Assembly (NCBI RefSeq): GCF_003160695.1
Contig: NZ_QGDD01000001.1
Span: forward strand, 186,001 to 250,000
Source of the DNA: Nocardioides silvaticus
GTDB taxonomy: Bacteria > Actinomycetota > Actinomycetes > Propionibacteriales > Nocardioidaceae
DNA length: 64,000 nucleotides
Direction of reading: 5' to 3'
The translations under genes were made by a program, and so were the position numbers. A model generated the notes under the pieces. It had not been told where the DNA came from, did not search any database, and worked only from the letters and a program-made list of their open reading frames with translations. Positions 1-9,759 of the stretch are shown piece after piece. Within the stretch, counting starts at the first letter, position 1; every line of letters begins with the position of its first letter.

Positions 1-534
1 CCGCACTGGAGGTCCACCGAGTGGAACCGCGGCGGAACGCGCGAGGCGCGCTCCCGAGATCGCGACGAGACCGCTTGCGAGGCACAGCCACACGGCTGGC
101 GCCGGCGAGATCTGGACCGCGTCCGTCACGTGCCTGTCGAGCTGCCAACCGAGGAGCAACGCATCGGTTGCCACGGCGGTCCACCCCGCGCCGATCACCA
201 CCGCCACCAACCTCGCAGCGGCGCTCGGCCCCCGCCGGACGTTCTCGGCCACCATCCCCAGCGTGATGGCCGACAGCACCAGCGCCGCAGCGGCGAGCGG
301 TGACGACGCGAGGCGGGCGTCGAGTACGGACACCAGGTCGTCGCCCGCTGTCCGTGCCCATCCGAAGGGCAGCGCAGCCACGAGGAGGACGCCAGCAACC
401 GCCAGCAGGACCGGGCCCGCTGCGCCGGCCAGTCTAGTGGAGCCGCGAGAGCGGCCGCCGAGGCCGAGCCGGAGTGCTGCCGCGACGAGGCCGGCATCCA
501 CCACCGCCAGGGTCACGAGATCGATCCCTGACAT
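1..534 (-). CDS. Membrane protein, C-terminus cut by window edge
   Basis: The reading frame opens with ATG at 534 and stays open for 178 codons to the left edge, so the end is outside the window. The product is hydrophobic. Likely membrane helices lie near residues 5-20, 38-57, 78-97 and 107-128, with another near 145-163. No enzymatic motif is visible. The start lies 1 nt beyond the stop of the preceding 895-residue gene, so the two are surely co-translated, and it belongs to the tubulin-like/vWA operon. A role as membrane anchor or partner of that system is inference from context only. Confidence 0.75.
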   Translation of the reverse strand, partial: MSGIDLVTLAVVDAGLVAAALRLGLGGRSRGSTRLAGAAGPVLLAVAGVLLVAALPFGWARTAGDDLVSVLDARLASSPLAAAALVLSAITLGMVAENVRRGPSAAARLVAVVIGAGWTAVATDALLLGWQLDRHVTDAVQISPAPAVWLCLASGLVAISGARLARSAAVPLGGPPVR

Positions 535-535
535 C

Positions 536-3223
536 TCAGACCCTCGGCGCGGGCCGGTCGGGGGGCGCCGCGTCGCTTGGCGACGTCGCCTGACTGCCCG
601 GAGGCACGCAGAACACCAAGTCACGGGTCGGGAACCTGCGCGAGATCTCGGTGACGACCAGCGACTCGGCGGTGCCCGGACCGCTGTGGTTAGTCAGCGC
701 CTGCGCGACGGTCCAGGGCTCCGTGGTCTCGGGTACCGCGACGAAGGCAGTCGGGGAGAAGCTCCCCCTGTGCTCACCGGCCTGGGACGCCGCCCCGGCC
801 TCGACCTCGGTGAGACCCTCGACGAACTCTTGGTAGCTCTCCACCCTCTCGACACCGTCACCAGCGACGGAGAGCACCCGGCTCAGCAAACGGTCCCGGT
901 GGCGTTCGTCACGGGCCACGAGCTCATCGATCCTCTTCTCAACCTCGCTGGCACCACCGCTCCAGCTCCGTGCCGCGATCGCACGACTCCATCGGGTCAG
1001 GATCGACGTCGACGCGACGGCACGGTCGGTGAAGATCAGCTCAGGATCCTCCTCGAGGAGGCGCCCATCCTCACCGATGTCCGGGACGTCGTCCCGGAAG
1101 ATCTGCCAGGCCCGGCTCAGCCAACCCACCGGGAAGAGGTCCGGTCGAAGGCGGTTCAGCACCTGCTGGATGGCGTCGTCGTCGGGTTTCGCCACGCCGA
1201 ATCGCTGGTTGTGTGGGTAGCCCTCGCCGAGCAACGGGTCGGTGCCGTCGTTCACGGCGACATGCCCCCAGGGCGCTCGGAGAAAAGTCCCGAGCGCGCG
1301 CACCCAGTCGATGTACTGGCGGTAGACCCGCTGGATCCTGCGGACGTCCTCGAGAGCGGCGGCCAGGTTCGCCTTGTGCAGCGCGGCTTGCCTTACCTCG
1401 TCCTCCCAGCGAAAACGCAGCTGGAAGAGCTCCTGCTGACGCCGGTGGAACAGGTAAAGACCCGACACCAACCAGACGACCGCGAGCCCCACGCTCCCTA
1501 GGAGCGCCAACCGCCAAGTCACGAGGTCTTGTTGGGCCAGCAAGAGCGTGACCAGGACCGCCCCGACGAACACTGCCAGGTGCGCCAGGAGGGTCAGCGC
1601 CAGGGACCTCTGCAGCGAGGCCAGCTCGGGCGGAGGCCGGCGTCCCTCCTTCATCCCCTGGACCGCCTGGACGAGGGTCAGCACGTCATCGCGTGCGCTG
1701 GCGAGCTCACCAAAGATCCGCTCGCCCACCCGGCCGGCGTAGGAGCGCCGGTGCTCCTCTGCTCGCGACTCCAGCTCGGCTTGAGCGTTCGAGCACGCGG
1801 CCGCCCGGTCACGCTGCTCGCGAGCCCCTTCCTTCAGGAGGACCCGCGTGCGGTCGACTGCATCGACGTCGTAGGGGGCGACCTTCGCGACCTTGGCGAG
1901 CGAACGGAGGTCGAGGGGAATTTCGAAGACGTCGGACGGCGGGACCACCACGCGCCTTGGGTCGATCACCGCCCCGTCCTCGGAGCCGACCTTGGACGGC
2001 TCCAGCCCGCGCCCGCGCTTGCCGGCGTCGAGAAGGTTGAGGGCACCATTCACGAAGTCCCGCCACAGCTCGCTGTAGTCGTGCTGCTCGGGGGGCGCCG
2101 CCGCCCCCAAGTCGCGTGCCCTCGCCAGGAGGGCCTCCAGCTCGGCGTCGTGCTCCTCTGGCGTGAACAGCGTGCCGTCCTCCTTGATGCCGCGGATGCC
2201 GCGGACGGTGACGACATGTGTCGAGTCCGGCCCCAGGAAGGCGTCCTGCGCCGCCTGAGCGATATTGCTCGAGGCCCGGATGAGCACCGAGTCGACGAAG
2301 TCCTGGGGAGCTCGCCGCAGAGCCTTGCCGAGGAAGCGGAAGAACAGAGCGAGGAGCTCGACGAGGCTGAGCCGCGTCCGAATCCTCGCCTCAAGCGTCT
2401 CGCGAGCACGGGCGCGGACCTCGGGGTGCGCAGCAACCAGGCGGTCGGCCATATCCACTGCGGCGCCCACCTCGTCGTCGAGGACCTGGACCGGGCGGCC
2501 GTTCGCGGCGGGTACGGGATAGCGCTGCTCCACGTCGATTGCCCGGGCCACCACGCGCGAGCTCACGGCTGCGTCGGACAGGTGCCTGGTGAAGGTGCGC
2601 AGGGCGACGGCATCTCCTCCACCGGCAGGCGCCTGACCGTGGAAAGGCGTGCTGCGATCCGCGGTCCAAAGCCCCACTGCCGAGCACAGGGCAGCGGCCT
2701 GGTGGGTCAGCCTCTCCGGGGATAGGGGTAGCGCCACGACCCGCTCGACGCCGGCTCCGGGCGCCCGGGAGCTCTCCGGTGCCAGCACGACGTTGTGGCA
2801 GCCGAGCCATCCCACTTCGTCCGGATCAACCCGCGGCCAAGCGTCGGGCACCGCCACCGCGATGACGTGGACCCAGGTCTTCTCGACCGAGGGGAGGGAC
2901 TCGCCGATCTCGCGGAAGAGCGAGCGGCCGCGGTCCACGCCGATGGAGGAGAAGTCCTCGGCGACCTGGCTCACGCAGACCACATGAGCGCGGCGGGCTG
3001 CCGGCCGAGTGGCCAGCTCATGCTGGAGAGGCACCGACCGGACCCGCCCGGCGCTCACCGCGAGCGCCTCGGAGCCTCGGATCGAGGCAGGAACATCGGC
3101 GTCGACCAGGAGGAAGTCCGCCACCAGGCCGAGCGACGACCAGTCCCTCAGGACATCAAGGAGTGGTGCGGCCTCCCGCCGGCGGGCGGCGAGGATGACG
3201 AGGTCAGATCCTGGGTGCGTCAC
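536..3223 (-). CDS. Large two-TM protein of the tubulin-like/vWA operon, unknown function
   Basis: About 895 residues. I place the start at GTG 3223, which follows a GGGGGGAT run, rather than the upstream in-frame GTG at 3244. Either start overlaps the end of the tubulin-like gene, implying translational coupling. The first 170 residues look like an alpha/beta fold. The middle is helical and charged. Two adjacent membrane helices lie near residues 541-563 and 571-592, followed by a basic, coiled-coil-like stretch and a soluble C-terminal part. No P-loop, protease or nuclease motif is apparent. I do not recognise the family. The position between the tubulin-like gene and a membrane protein suggests a membrane-linked structural or regulatory partner. 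Confidence 0.8.
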   Translation of the reverse strand: MTHPGSDLVILAARRREAAPLLDVLRDWSSLGLVADFLLVDADVPASIRGSEALAVSAGRVRSVPLQHELATRPAARRAHVVCVSQVAEDFSSIGVDRGRSLFREIGESLPSVEKTWVHVIAVAVPDAWPRVDPDEVGWLGCHNVVLAPESSRAPGAGVERVVALPLSPERLTHQAAALCSAVGLWTADRSTPFHGQAPAGGGDAVALRTFTRHLSDAAVSSRVVARAIDVEQRYPVPAANGRPVQVLDDEVGAAVDMADRLVAAHPEVRARARETLEARIRTRLSLVELLALFFRFLGKALRRAPQDFVDSVLIRASSNIAQAAQDAFLGPDSTHVVTVRGIRGIKEDGTLFTPEEHDAELEALLARARDLGAAAPPEQHDYSELWRDFVNGALNLLDAGKRGRGLEPSKVGSEDGAVIDPRRVVVPPSDVFEIPLDLRSLAKVAKVAPYDVDAVDRTRVLLKEGAREQRDRAAACSNAQAELESRAEEHRRSYAGRVGERIFGELASARDDVLTLVQAVQGMKEGRRPPPELASLQRSLALTLLAHLAVFVGAVLVTLLLAQQDLVTWRLALLGSVGLAVVWLVSGLYLFHRRQQELFQLRFRWEDEVRQAALHKANLAAALEDVRRIQRVYRQYIDWVRALGTFLRAPWGHVAVNDGTDPLLGEGYPHNQRFGVAKPDDDAIQQVLNRLRPDLFPVGWLSRAWQIFRDDVPDIGEDGRLLEEDPELIFTDRAVASTSILTRWSRAIAARSWSGGASEVEKRIDELVARDERHRDRLLSRVLSVAGDGVERVESYQEFVEGLTEVEAGAASQAGEHRGSFSPTAFVAVPETTEPWTVAQALTNHSGPGTAESLVVTEISRRFPTRDLVFCVPPGSQATSPSDAAPPDRPAPRV

Positions 3224-6200
3224 CGGATCCCCCCGCAAGCACACTGTCAGCGGCCGCCTGCAGCAGGTTCTCCAGGTCGGCGAGCGCGTGGTAGGTGGTC
3301 AGCGCGATCTCGGCGAAGAGGGGGAGCTCGTAGAGGTGTGCGGCACTCTCCACCCGAAGCCGGTACCCGGCGGTCGGTCCGAAACTCGCCGTCGGCTCCA
3401 ACCACTGGTGCACGACCCAGCGACGCACCGACGCCAGCCACTGCTGGACCGCCCGGACCCGCGCCTGCGGATCCAGGTCCGCCGCCTCCTCGCCGTCGAG
3501 GAGGATGGCAGCGGAGCGCACGCCCGAGGGCCACGCACCGGTGCGCAGCCACTGCTCCAGCAGCCGCTGACCGCTGACTGGCGCAGCCGCGGTGGCCGGC
3601 AGCGGCCCGGCGTCAGCCAGGCTCCGCAGCGCCTCGTAGGGGCGCAGCGACGTCAGGTCCGGGTCGTCGACAGCGTTGACCACAGCGAGGGTGTGCCCCT
3701 CGAGCACCCCTGCCAGCCAGTCGAACTGCTGGGGATCGCGGTAGCGGTGCCGGGCTGTGAGCAGGCGAGTCTCGAAGGTCAGCCACCTCTGCTCTGTCGT
3801 GGACCACACGTTGACGGCTTCCGCGGACAGGTAGTCGTCCGGATGGTGGAGGAGCCCCAGCGCCCGTCCCAGGTACCAGCCCTTGATCATCGTCCGCAGC
3901 TCGATGACGCTCATCCCGACCCCGCCGGGAATCGGGCGGCTCCGCTTCCAGTTCCACAGCTCGCGACGTCGGTCCTCGCCCGACTGGGCCCACCGGTCCC
4001 GGAGCTGGCGGAGAAACGAGGAGAACACCAGTGGCGTGTAGAACTGGTGGCCACCGAAGACGGCGATCCGACGGCTCGAGGTGGAGGGCGAGACCGCGAG
4101 GTCGAACCGGTCGACCGAGGTTCGGGAGGCGGTCGTCTCCAACCGCCGACGCGCGTCCTCGACGACGGCTGAGCCCGGGGTTAGCGGGATCGCGCTGAAC
4201 GTGAGCTCGACCTGCAGCTCGGCGTCGTGCAGGGCGCGCACCATCGTGCCGTTGACGCCGACGAGCGGCTGGGCCTGCTTGATCGTTTCCTCGAACTTGT
4301 CGGTGAAGGCGATGCGCCGGCGCTCCCGCTCGATGTCGGAGATGCCCGGCTCGTTGAGAAAGCCCTCGAAGGTCTGCGAGCTGAACTTCTCAAAGACCCC
4401 CCGTCGGGCTTGGAAGGCCGTGGCTCGCTCCAGCAGGTCGGCAGTCGACAGCGCGAGCAGGTAGGCGGGTCGACTAGGCGGAGTGGGCTGACCATGGGGG
4501 TCCGTGTCGAGCACGGCTGGGCGCCATCCGCGCGTGTTGGTGACCACCTCGAAGTCGGCGGGCGCGGCTCCGACGTTCTCCCACTGCCCCCGGACGACGG
4601 CCTCGACCATCTCCTCGAGGTTGCTCTGGTAGACCCCTCCACCAGTCGACACGTGCTCGCGGAACCGGGCAGGGAACTCTGCCGAAGTCGTGAGCAGGAC
4701 CTCATTGTGCGCCTCATCGAAGCGTGGCGGCACGAGGTCCGACTCCTCCGGCCAGTCCTGGTAGGACGTCGTGCGCAGCAACGCGATCCCGCCGCCGCGC
4801 GGACGCTGGTCACGCGCGAAGACCAGCGTCTCCAGCGATCTCGACACCGCAACCTGCAGCTCCTCCAGCACCTCTTCACCGAAGGCCGCCAGTACGTCCG
4901 CCAGCAGGCGGGCGGTCCACCGATGGACGTAGTCCTCTCCGCTGCGACGCACGTCGTCTGCCACCCGTCGCGGCAGCTGCCCCTGGTCGGAGGAGGTGTT
5001 CTTCAGACCGACGGCCACACTCTGGGTCTCCGCGCCGGTCTGGAGGACCCGCAGGTCGGGCCGGGCCCTGCGCAGCGCCTCGACCAACAGCCCGACCTCG
5101 CTCCGGAGCCGCTCCAGGACCCGGCGCACGTAGGGCAGTCCCTGGCTCGGGTGCGCGAGGATTCGGACCACCTCGGACTTGGTGCGCTCCTCGAGACGCG
5201 TGACGTAGCCGTCGGCCCAGGCACGGACCAGGTTGCGGACCGTCTCCTTCGCGGCGTCCTCGAAGCGAGGGAGAGTGGCCTGGACGTCGGTCAGCCAGTC
5301 CGCTGCGCGCTGGGCTGGCTGCTGCTCGACCCAGTGCCGGAACGGCGCGACTGCGGAGTCCACGATGGTGTTGCGCTGCGCCTCCGTCAGCGCCTCGCCC
5401 ACCAGCCACGGCACGGGCGACCCGTCGGGAGCTCGCAGCCCCAGCCGCTGGCGGATCTGGTCCCACTGGCTGTCGACGAGCTGGTCGAGCTGCTCCTCGG
5501 GAGTGAGCCGGCTGGACGGGTTCTCAAAGCCTCCGATCAGGCGGTCGACGGCCGTCCGCGCCAACCGCTGGGCGACGTACTCCGCGTACCGGTCCCGTCC
5601 CAGGCTGAGAGTGGCGTAGCCGAACGAGCCCCAGGCGAAGTCCGAGCTCTTCGCCGCGCCCCAGCCGAAGCGGGCCTGCGAGACGTCGAGGGGAGTCGGG
5701 TTCTCGATCTTGTTCTTGAGGTACTGCTCGGTCGCGCTCTCGGACATCATGGTCGCGGCGACGGCCCGGCCCAGTCCGCGGAAGATGTGGTCGGCCGTCG
5801 CGCCGAAGCGCGGCCCGTCGCCGCCGATGAACGAGCCGATCGGGAATACCCGCCCGAACGGCGGTCCGCTCGCCTCACGTCCTAGGCCGAAGGCTTCGAA
5901 GATCTCGCTGTCGGCGTCGCCGCCCGCACCCATCTGCGCCGCGATGAGGTCACCGAGCGCGCCGAGAGCGTTGCCGTCGATGCCCTTGATCGCCCCGTCG
6001 TCGAGCGAGTGGAACACGTCCGGCGTGTAGAGGAAGGTCCCGAGGTAGCGGCGGTCGATGGCGCCCACCCGGCCCAGGATCCGACAGACGTCTAGGAACA
6101 TGGATGCACCGGAGCCACCGGCCATCGAGCCCACCACGACGGGCACCACGAGGTCCCTCTGATCGAGCTTGAAGGGCCCCTCCTCCGGCATGGCCTGGGG

Positions 6201-6656
6201 CAAAACGCCCCAGGCGGTCGGCCGCTGCAGCGCCTCCCAGCTCTGCTGCAGTGCCTCATGGATCTGCTTGACCCGCGTGAGGGTGAGCATCCGACCGATG
6301 CCTCGCTGCTGTCCGGCACCAGTCACCACCGGCATGCCGTCGGCCGCGGAGTCAGGCTCCCAGGTGGCCAGGGCCCCCAGAGCGTGCGGCGCCAGGCGGC
6401 TCTCCACGGTCCGCCGCACATCGCCGTACACCGCATTCGAGGCGCTCACCGGGACGTAGCGTCCGCCCAGATCGGTGATGCTCCCCAGGCCCGGGGTCTG
6501 TTCCGGCGTCGGCGGCACGTCGATCTGCACGAACTGCCAGGCGTCGGGCAACTGGTCGACGCCATGGGTCCGCAGGTCGGCTCGTAGCTCGTCGATCATG
6601 TAGCGGAGCGTCGCTCCACCCGAACCACCTACCCCGACGACGAGGAACTTCTTCAC
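3204..6656 (-). CDS. Tubulin/FtsZ-like protein (Tubulin_2-type), 1150 aa
   Basis: The product opens with MKKFLVVGVGGSGG, a Rossmann-like nucleotide-binding start with Gly-rich loop at residues 8-14. A second Gly-rich loop, GSMAGGSGAS at residues 176-185, occupies the place of the tubulin/FtsZ signature loop (GGGTGSG) that contacts GTP phosphates. At 1150 residues it is far longer than FtsZ (about 400), so roughly 700 residues are additional C-terminal domains, mostly helical. The GTG start follows AGGAG. It lies 22 nt after the vWA gene and overlaps the next gene. Tubulin-like proteins coded beside vWA proteins have been described as possible membrane-remodelling systems (FtsZ-like family work of Makarova and Koonin). 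Tubulin-superfamily assignment is fairly firm; polymerisation, GTP use and role are inference. Confidence 0.8.
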   Translation of the reverse strand: MKKFLVVGVGGSGGATLRYMIDELRADLRTHGVDQLPDAWQFVQIDVPPTPEQTPGLGSITDLGGRYVPVSASNAVYGDVRRTVESRLAPHALGALATWEPDSAADGMPVVTGAGQQRGIGRMLTLTRVKQIHEALQQSWEALQRPTAWGVLPQAMPEEGPFKLDQRDLVVPVVVGSMAGGSGASMFLDVCRILGRVGAIDRRYLGTFLYTPDVFHSLDDGAIKGIDGNALGALGDLIAAQMGAGGDADSEIFEAFGLGREASGPPFGRVFPIGSFIGGDGPRFGATADHIFRGLGRAVAATMMSESATEQYLKNKIENPTPLDVSQARFGWGAAKSSDFAWGSFGYATLSLGRDRYAEYVAQRLARTAVDRLIGGFENPSSRLTPEEQLDQLVDSQWDQIRQRLGLRAPDGSPVPWLVGEALTEAQRNTIVDSAVAPFRHWVEQQPAQRAADWLTDVQATLPRFEDAAKETVRNLVRAWADGYVTRLEERTKSEVVRILAHPSQGLPYVRRVLERLRSEVGLLVEALRRARPDLRVLQTGAETQSVAVGLKNTSSDQGQLPRRVADDVRRSGEDYVHRWTARLLADVLAAFGEEVLEELQVAVSRSLETLVFARDQRPRGGGIALLRTTSYQDWPEESDLVPPRFDEAHNEVLLTTSAEFPARFREHVSTGGGVYQSNLEEMVEAVVRGQWENVGAAPADFEVVTNTRGWRPAVLDTDPHGQPTPPSRPAYLLALSTADLLERATAFQARRGVFEKFSSQTFEGFLNEPGISDIERERRRIAFTDKFEETIKQAQPLVGVNGTMVRALHDAELQVELTFSAIPLTPGSAVVEDARRRLETTASRTSVDRFDLAVSPSTSSRRIAVFGGHQFYTPLVFSSFLRQLRDRWAQSGEDRRRELWNWKRSRPIPGGVGMSVIELRTMIKGWYLGRALGLLHHPDDYLSAEAVNVWSTTEQRWLTFETRLLTARHRYRDPQQFDWLAGVLEGHTLAVVNAVDDPDLTSLRPYEALRSLADAGPLPATAAAPVSGQRLLEQWLRTGAWPSGVRSAAILLDGEEAADLDPQARVRAVQQWLASVRRWVVHQWLEPTASFGPTAGYRLRVESAAHLYELPLFAEIALTTYHALADLENLLQAAADSVLAGGSGDAPRI

Positions 6657-6678
6657 TGTCTGCTCTCCTGCTCTTCTC

Positions 6679-9234
6679 TCACCACGAGTCGTCGCGGGTG
6701 CGCGTCGTGGACTGGTCGCTCCCCGGCGCGACCGACCGTTCGAACCCGTCCCGGTTCTCGGGTGCGGCGGTGTCGGGGAACCCGCGTCTCAGGTCGGCGA
6801 CGGCCGTGGGCACCTTGCCACGCGCGTCCGACACCAGGACGTCGAGGCGGCGGGCACCCGACGACAGAAGGAACACGACCTCGACCGGACCACGGTGCAG
6901 GTCCTGGGGATCCAGGACCGCCACCCAGTGGTCCTGCACGGACAGCGGGAGCCGCTTCCCGGCCGAGCTCGCGAACGGCCCGCCGGTCGCGACGACGTAG
7001 CCCGCCTCGGTCAGCCGGAGGAGGTCCGTCTTGGCGACCAGGGTCGTCCGATCGGAGACGACGACTCGGCGGCGGTCTCCCGTTTCCAGGGATTGAACGC
7101 GCAGCCGCGTGGGGTCGGGGCGCCACCCGTTGAGGAACGAAGAGTTGCCGCTCACCACTCCTCGCTCGGCGAGTGTGGTGAGGCTGCTCCCGGGGATCCT
7201 CGACGTCCACCACTTGACAGCCATCAGCAGCAACAGCGGCAGCATCAAGCCCAACGCGACGAGGAGCAAGAACCACCAGGCACGCCCCTCGGGCGGACGG
7301 AGCATCTCATACCGGTAGGCGACCGTCGTGGCGACCGGCTCCGCGGACTCACGATCAGACCGCGTCATGATGTGCAGCTCACCGCTGACCAGTCCGGAAC
7401 CGGTGGCGTCCGGGGTGAGGGTGAGGGTGAGCTCGCCGGAACGGCAGTCGCTGGGCTTGCTGGCGTCCGCCGTGACCGGTGCGGCGGCGACGCCGTCGGG
7501 CAACGTGACCGCTTCCGCTCGGTCCAGCCACACGCAGCCCTCGCCGGTCAGCGGCAGCACGGCGGTGACCGCGTCCGCTGACTCTCCCTCGCCGAAGTCG
7601 ACGGTTCCCGGGAGCGTCGGGTAGTCGGGCGGCGGCAGCACCGCGACCCGGTGGTCGACGGCCTGTGGTTCCAGCGTGGTGCCGTGGATCTCGCCGGCGG
7701 GCGCTGTTGTCTGCGACAGCGTCAGGTGTACGACCGCGTCGCCGGCTGGCGCGCCGGTCAGGTCGAGCGACGCGGGAGTCCCGAGTTCGGTGGCGTCCAA
7801 GTCCGAGGCGATCGGGACCGTTGACCCGTCGGGGTAGCGCAGTTCGGCGTCGACGCTCACGGTGCCTTTGAGCACGCTCGGGTCCAGGCGGCTCCCATCG
7901 GCCCGGGCGAGACCGAGCCGGATCGGCACGACCTCACCTGCCGTCAGCTCTGCTCCCTCTGCGTCGAGCCAAGCGGGACGGACGTCGCCGTACAGGCGGA
8001 TGTTGGAGCGGGCCGACCCCGCGCCTGTGGAGCCAGGGTCGACAAAGGTGATCCGCCAGGCCCCCACCCAGCCACGGTCCCGCGTCCGGCTCAGGCGCAT
8101 CGAGAAGACCGAGTCGCTCACCCAGCGGCCCTCCGACTCGAACGCTGGTCCCGACGCGTCAAGCCGGGCGCCGGGGTCGATGCGCACACGTGCACCAGTG
8201 GGCGACTGGAGGACGGCGTAGTACTGCTCGAGATTGGTCCCGCCCAGGATGCGAACCTCGGAGATGGAGGCGTCGAGCACGAACTGGTGCGTGCCCTCGG
8301 GGCAGAGCGATCCCTGGCACAGCGGTGTCGACTGAGAGATCGGCGCCCGGTCGGGGTCGGCGAACTCGTCGAATGCGAAGAACAAGTCGCCGATGGCCCC
8401 CGCCAGGACGAACTTCCCCGCCTGCCGTCCGTCCTGGGCACCACAGGGCTCCCCCTCAACCTCGGCACCGGTGGCGATGCCGCGCATGAGGTCGAACGCG
8501 GTGGATGGCTGCCCACCCTGCAGGCCGATCGCCAGGGTCACGACGCCCTGGGCTCGCAGCGCATCGGCGACTCCCCCGTCGCGGCACAGGTCGGTCTCGC
8601 CTGCCGCCTGGACCTGGTCGACGTTGCCGTCCGTCTCGAGTGTCACCTGCGGGCCGTAAGGTTTCGTCGTGCCGTAGGCCTTCTCCTCGGAGTCGCTGTC
8701 GCGCTTGTCCAAGTCGTACATGCCGTCGCTGAGCCAGACCAACGCCGAGCAGTCGTCCGGTCCAGCGTGGTCGGCCAGTTCCTTGCGCGCGCCGGTGACC
8801 GCCGACCAGTAGTCGGTCTCAAATCCGTCATCGCGGGCGCCGATCTCGGTAACGGCATCCAGGACCTGACCTGTAGTTTCCCGCTCCAGCGGCGTCCAAT
8901 CGAACGAAGGGGCAAAGTCGTCGGAGAATCCGGCGATCGCCACGTCGAGCTTTGCGTCGGTCTGCTCCTGGAAGGCGCCCAACTCCTGCATGAGATACGT
9001 CGCCGCCTCGACTCGCTGGCCTTCAGGGTCGGTTTCCTGAAGCGAACGAGAAGTGTCCAGCACCAGCAGCACGTGTCCTTCGCCACCTCCCGCGAGGCAC
9101 GAGCCGAAGCGCTGCACGGCACCCTCGTCGGTCTCCGCGAGTGTCGCGGTTGCGTGGACACCCGGACTCGAGATGCTCAGCAGGGAACCAGCGATCAGGG
9201 TGCTGACAAGCACGGCCAGCGGCCGTCGACTCAC
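6679..9234 (-). CDS. Secreted, membrane-anchored vWA-domain protein
   Basis: 851 residues from GTG 9234, chosen because it gives a clear Sec signal peptide (basic start, hydrophobic core about residues 6-22) and overlaps the previous stop as GTGA. A much longer upstream frame exists but reads as a shadow of the neighbouring gene. The vWA domain starts near residue 53 and has a full MIDAS motif DTSRS at 60-64 for divalent-metal-dependent ligand binding. A beta-rich extracellular region follows. One membrane helix (about 650-675) precedes a cytoplasmic tail of about 175 residues. The topology suits a sensor or adhesin linking the outside to the cytosolic tubulin-like protein coded next. Confidence 0.82.
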   Translation of the reverse strand: MSRRPLAVLVSTLIAGSLLSISSPGVHATATLAETDEGAVQRFGSCLAGGGEGHVLLVLDTSRSLQETDPEGQRVEAATYLMQELGAFQEQTDAKLDVAIAGFSDDFAPSFDWTPLERETTGQVLDAVTEIGARDDGFETDYWSAVTGARKELADHAGPDDCSALVWLSDGMYDLDKRDSDSEEKAYGTTKPYGPQVTLETDGNVDQVQAAGETDLCRDGGVADALRAQGVVTLAIGLQGGQPSTAFDLMRGIATGAEVEGEPCGAQDGRQAGKFVLAGAIGDLFFAFDEFADPDRAPISQSTPLCQGSLCPEGTHQFVLDASISEVRILGGTNLEQYYAVLQSPTGARVRIDPGARLDASGPAFESEGRWVSDSVFSMRLSRTRDRGWVGAWRITFVDPGSTGAGSARSNIRLYGDVRPAWLDAEGAELTAGEVVPIRLGLARADGSRLDPSVLKGTVSVDAELRYPDGSTVPIASDLDATELGTPASLDLTGAPAGDAVVHLTLSQTTAPAGEIHGTTLEPQAVDHRVAVLPPPDYPTLPGTVDFGEGESADAVTAVLPLTGEGCVWLDRAEAVTLPDGVAAAPVTADASKPSDCRSGELTLTLTPDATGSGLVSGELHIMTRSDRESAEPVATTVAYRYEMLRPPEGRAWWFLLLVALGLMLPLLLLMAVKWWTSRIPGSSLTTLAERGVVSGNSSFLNGWRPDPTRLRVQSLETGDRRRVVVSDRTTLVAKTDLLRLTEAGYVVATGGPFASSAGKRLPLSVQDHWVAVLDPQDLHRGPVEVVFLLSSGARRLDVLVSDARGKVPTAVADLRRGFPDTAAPENRDGFERSVAPGSDQSTTRTRDDSW

Positions 9235-9656
9235 CAGCTGTCCCTGGCCAGCGCATCGGCGATGGTCCAGGCGTTCAGAACCACCGCCACGGCCGCCGCA
9301 CACAACAGCAACCGGCGCAGCCACGGCGCTAGGGCGCTGTCGCGGGCGAGCCCCTCGCCGCGGCGGGCCAAGTCGCGTCGGGTGAAGAAAGCCATGAGCA
9401 GGATTGACACGGTGCCACCGACGAGCCACCCCACCAGCGCGAGGTTGTGCGAGGCCGTCACCAGTGGGATGGCGATCCCGGCGGCGGCCGCGAAGAGGCC
9501 GCCCCAAAGCCAGACGAGCGGGGCGGCGGAAACCTCGAGGGCACTGCTGGAAACGTCGCGAACCTGGGTTTGCGGTCGGCTGCTGGCGCCGTAGAAGTCA
9601 GGCTCGTCGGCAGCGACCTCATACCGGCGCGGCGGGTCGTCCCAGGAATCCGACAT
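9231..9656 (-). CDS. Small membrane protein heading the tubulin-like/vWA operon
   Basis: 141 residues from ATG 9656, which follows GGGGA. The N-terminal 55 residues are polar. They are followed by helices near 57-75 and 80-100 and a C-terminal one near 118-134, with a basic loop between. The frame is open upstream to 10211, but that extension matches the decayed DUF1643 gene described separately, so I do not count it. The stop overlaps the vWA start as GTGA. No family recognised. Likely an accessory membrane component. Confidence 0.65.
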   Translation of the reverse strand: MSDSWDDPPRRYEVAADEPDFYGASSRPQTQVRDVSSSALEVSAAPLVWLWGGLFAAAAGIAIPLVTASHNLALVGWLVGGTVSILLMAFFTRRDLARRGEGLARDSALAPWLRRLLLCAAAVAVVLNAWTIADALARDSW

Positions 9657-9759
9657 GTCATCCCCGTTGATAGTCAATGCGACTGCCTCATCTTGGTCTA
9701 TCACAGCGGCCCCTGTCCGGTATTGCCATGAAACGATCGAGCGAACCGGGCAGGCGGTT

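Noticed and set aside
263-1501. 412-codon plus-strand frame
   Set aside because: Shadow opposite the two-TM protein; composition typical of GC-rich antisense frames.
4227-5885. 552-codon plus-strand frame
   Set aside because: Shadow of the tubulin-like gene; no supported start or domain.
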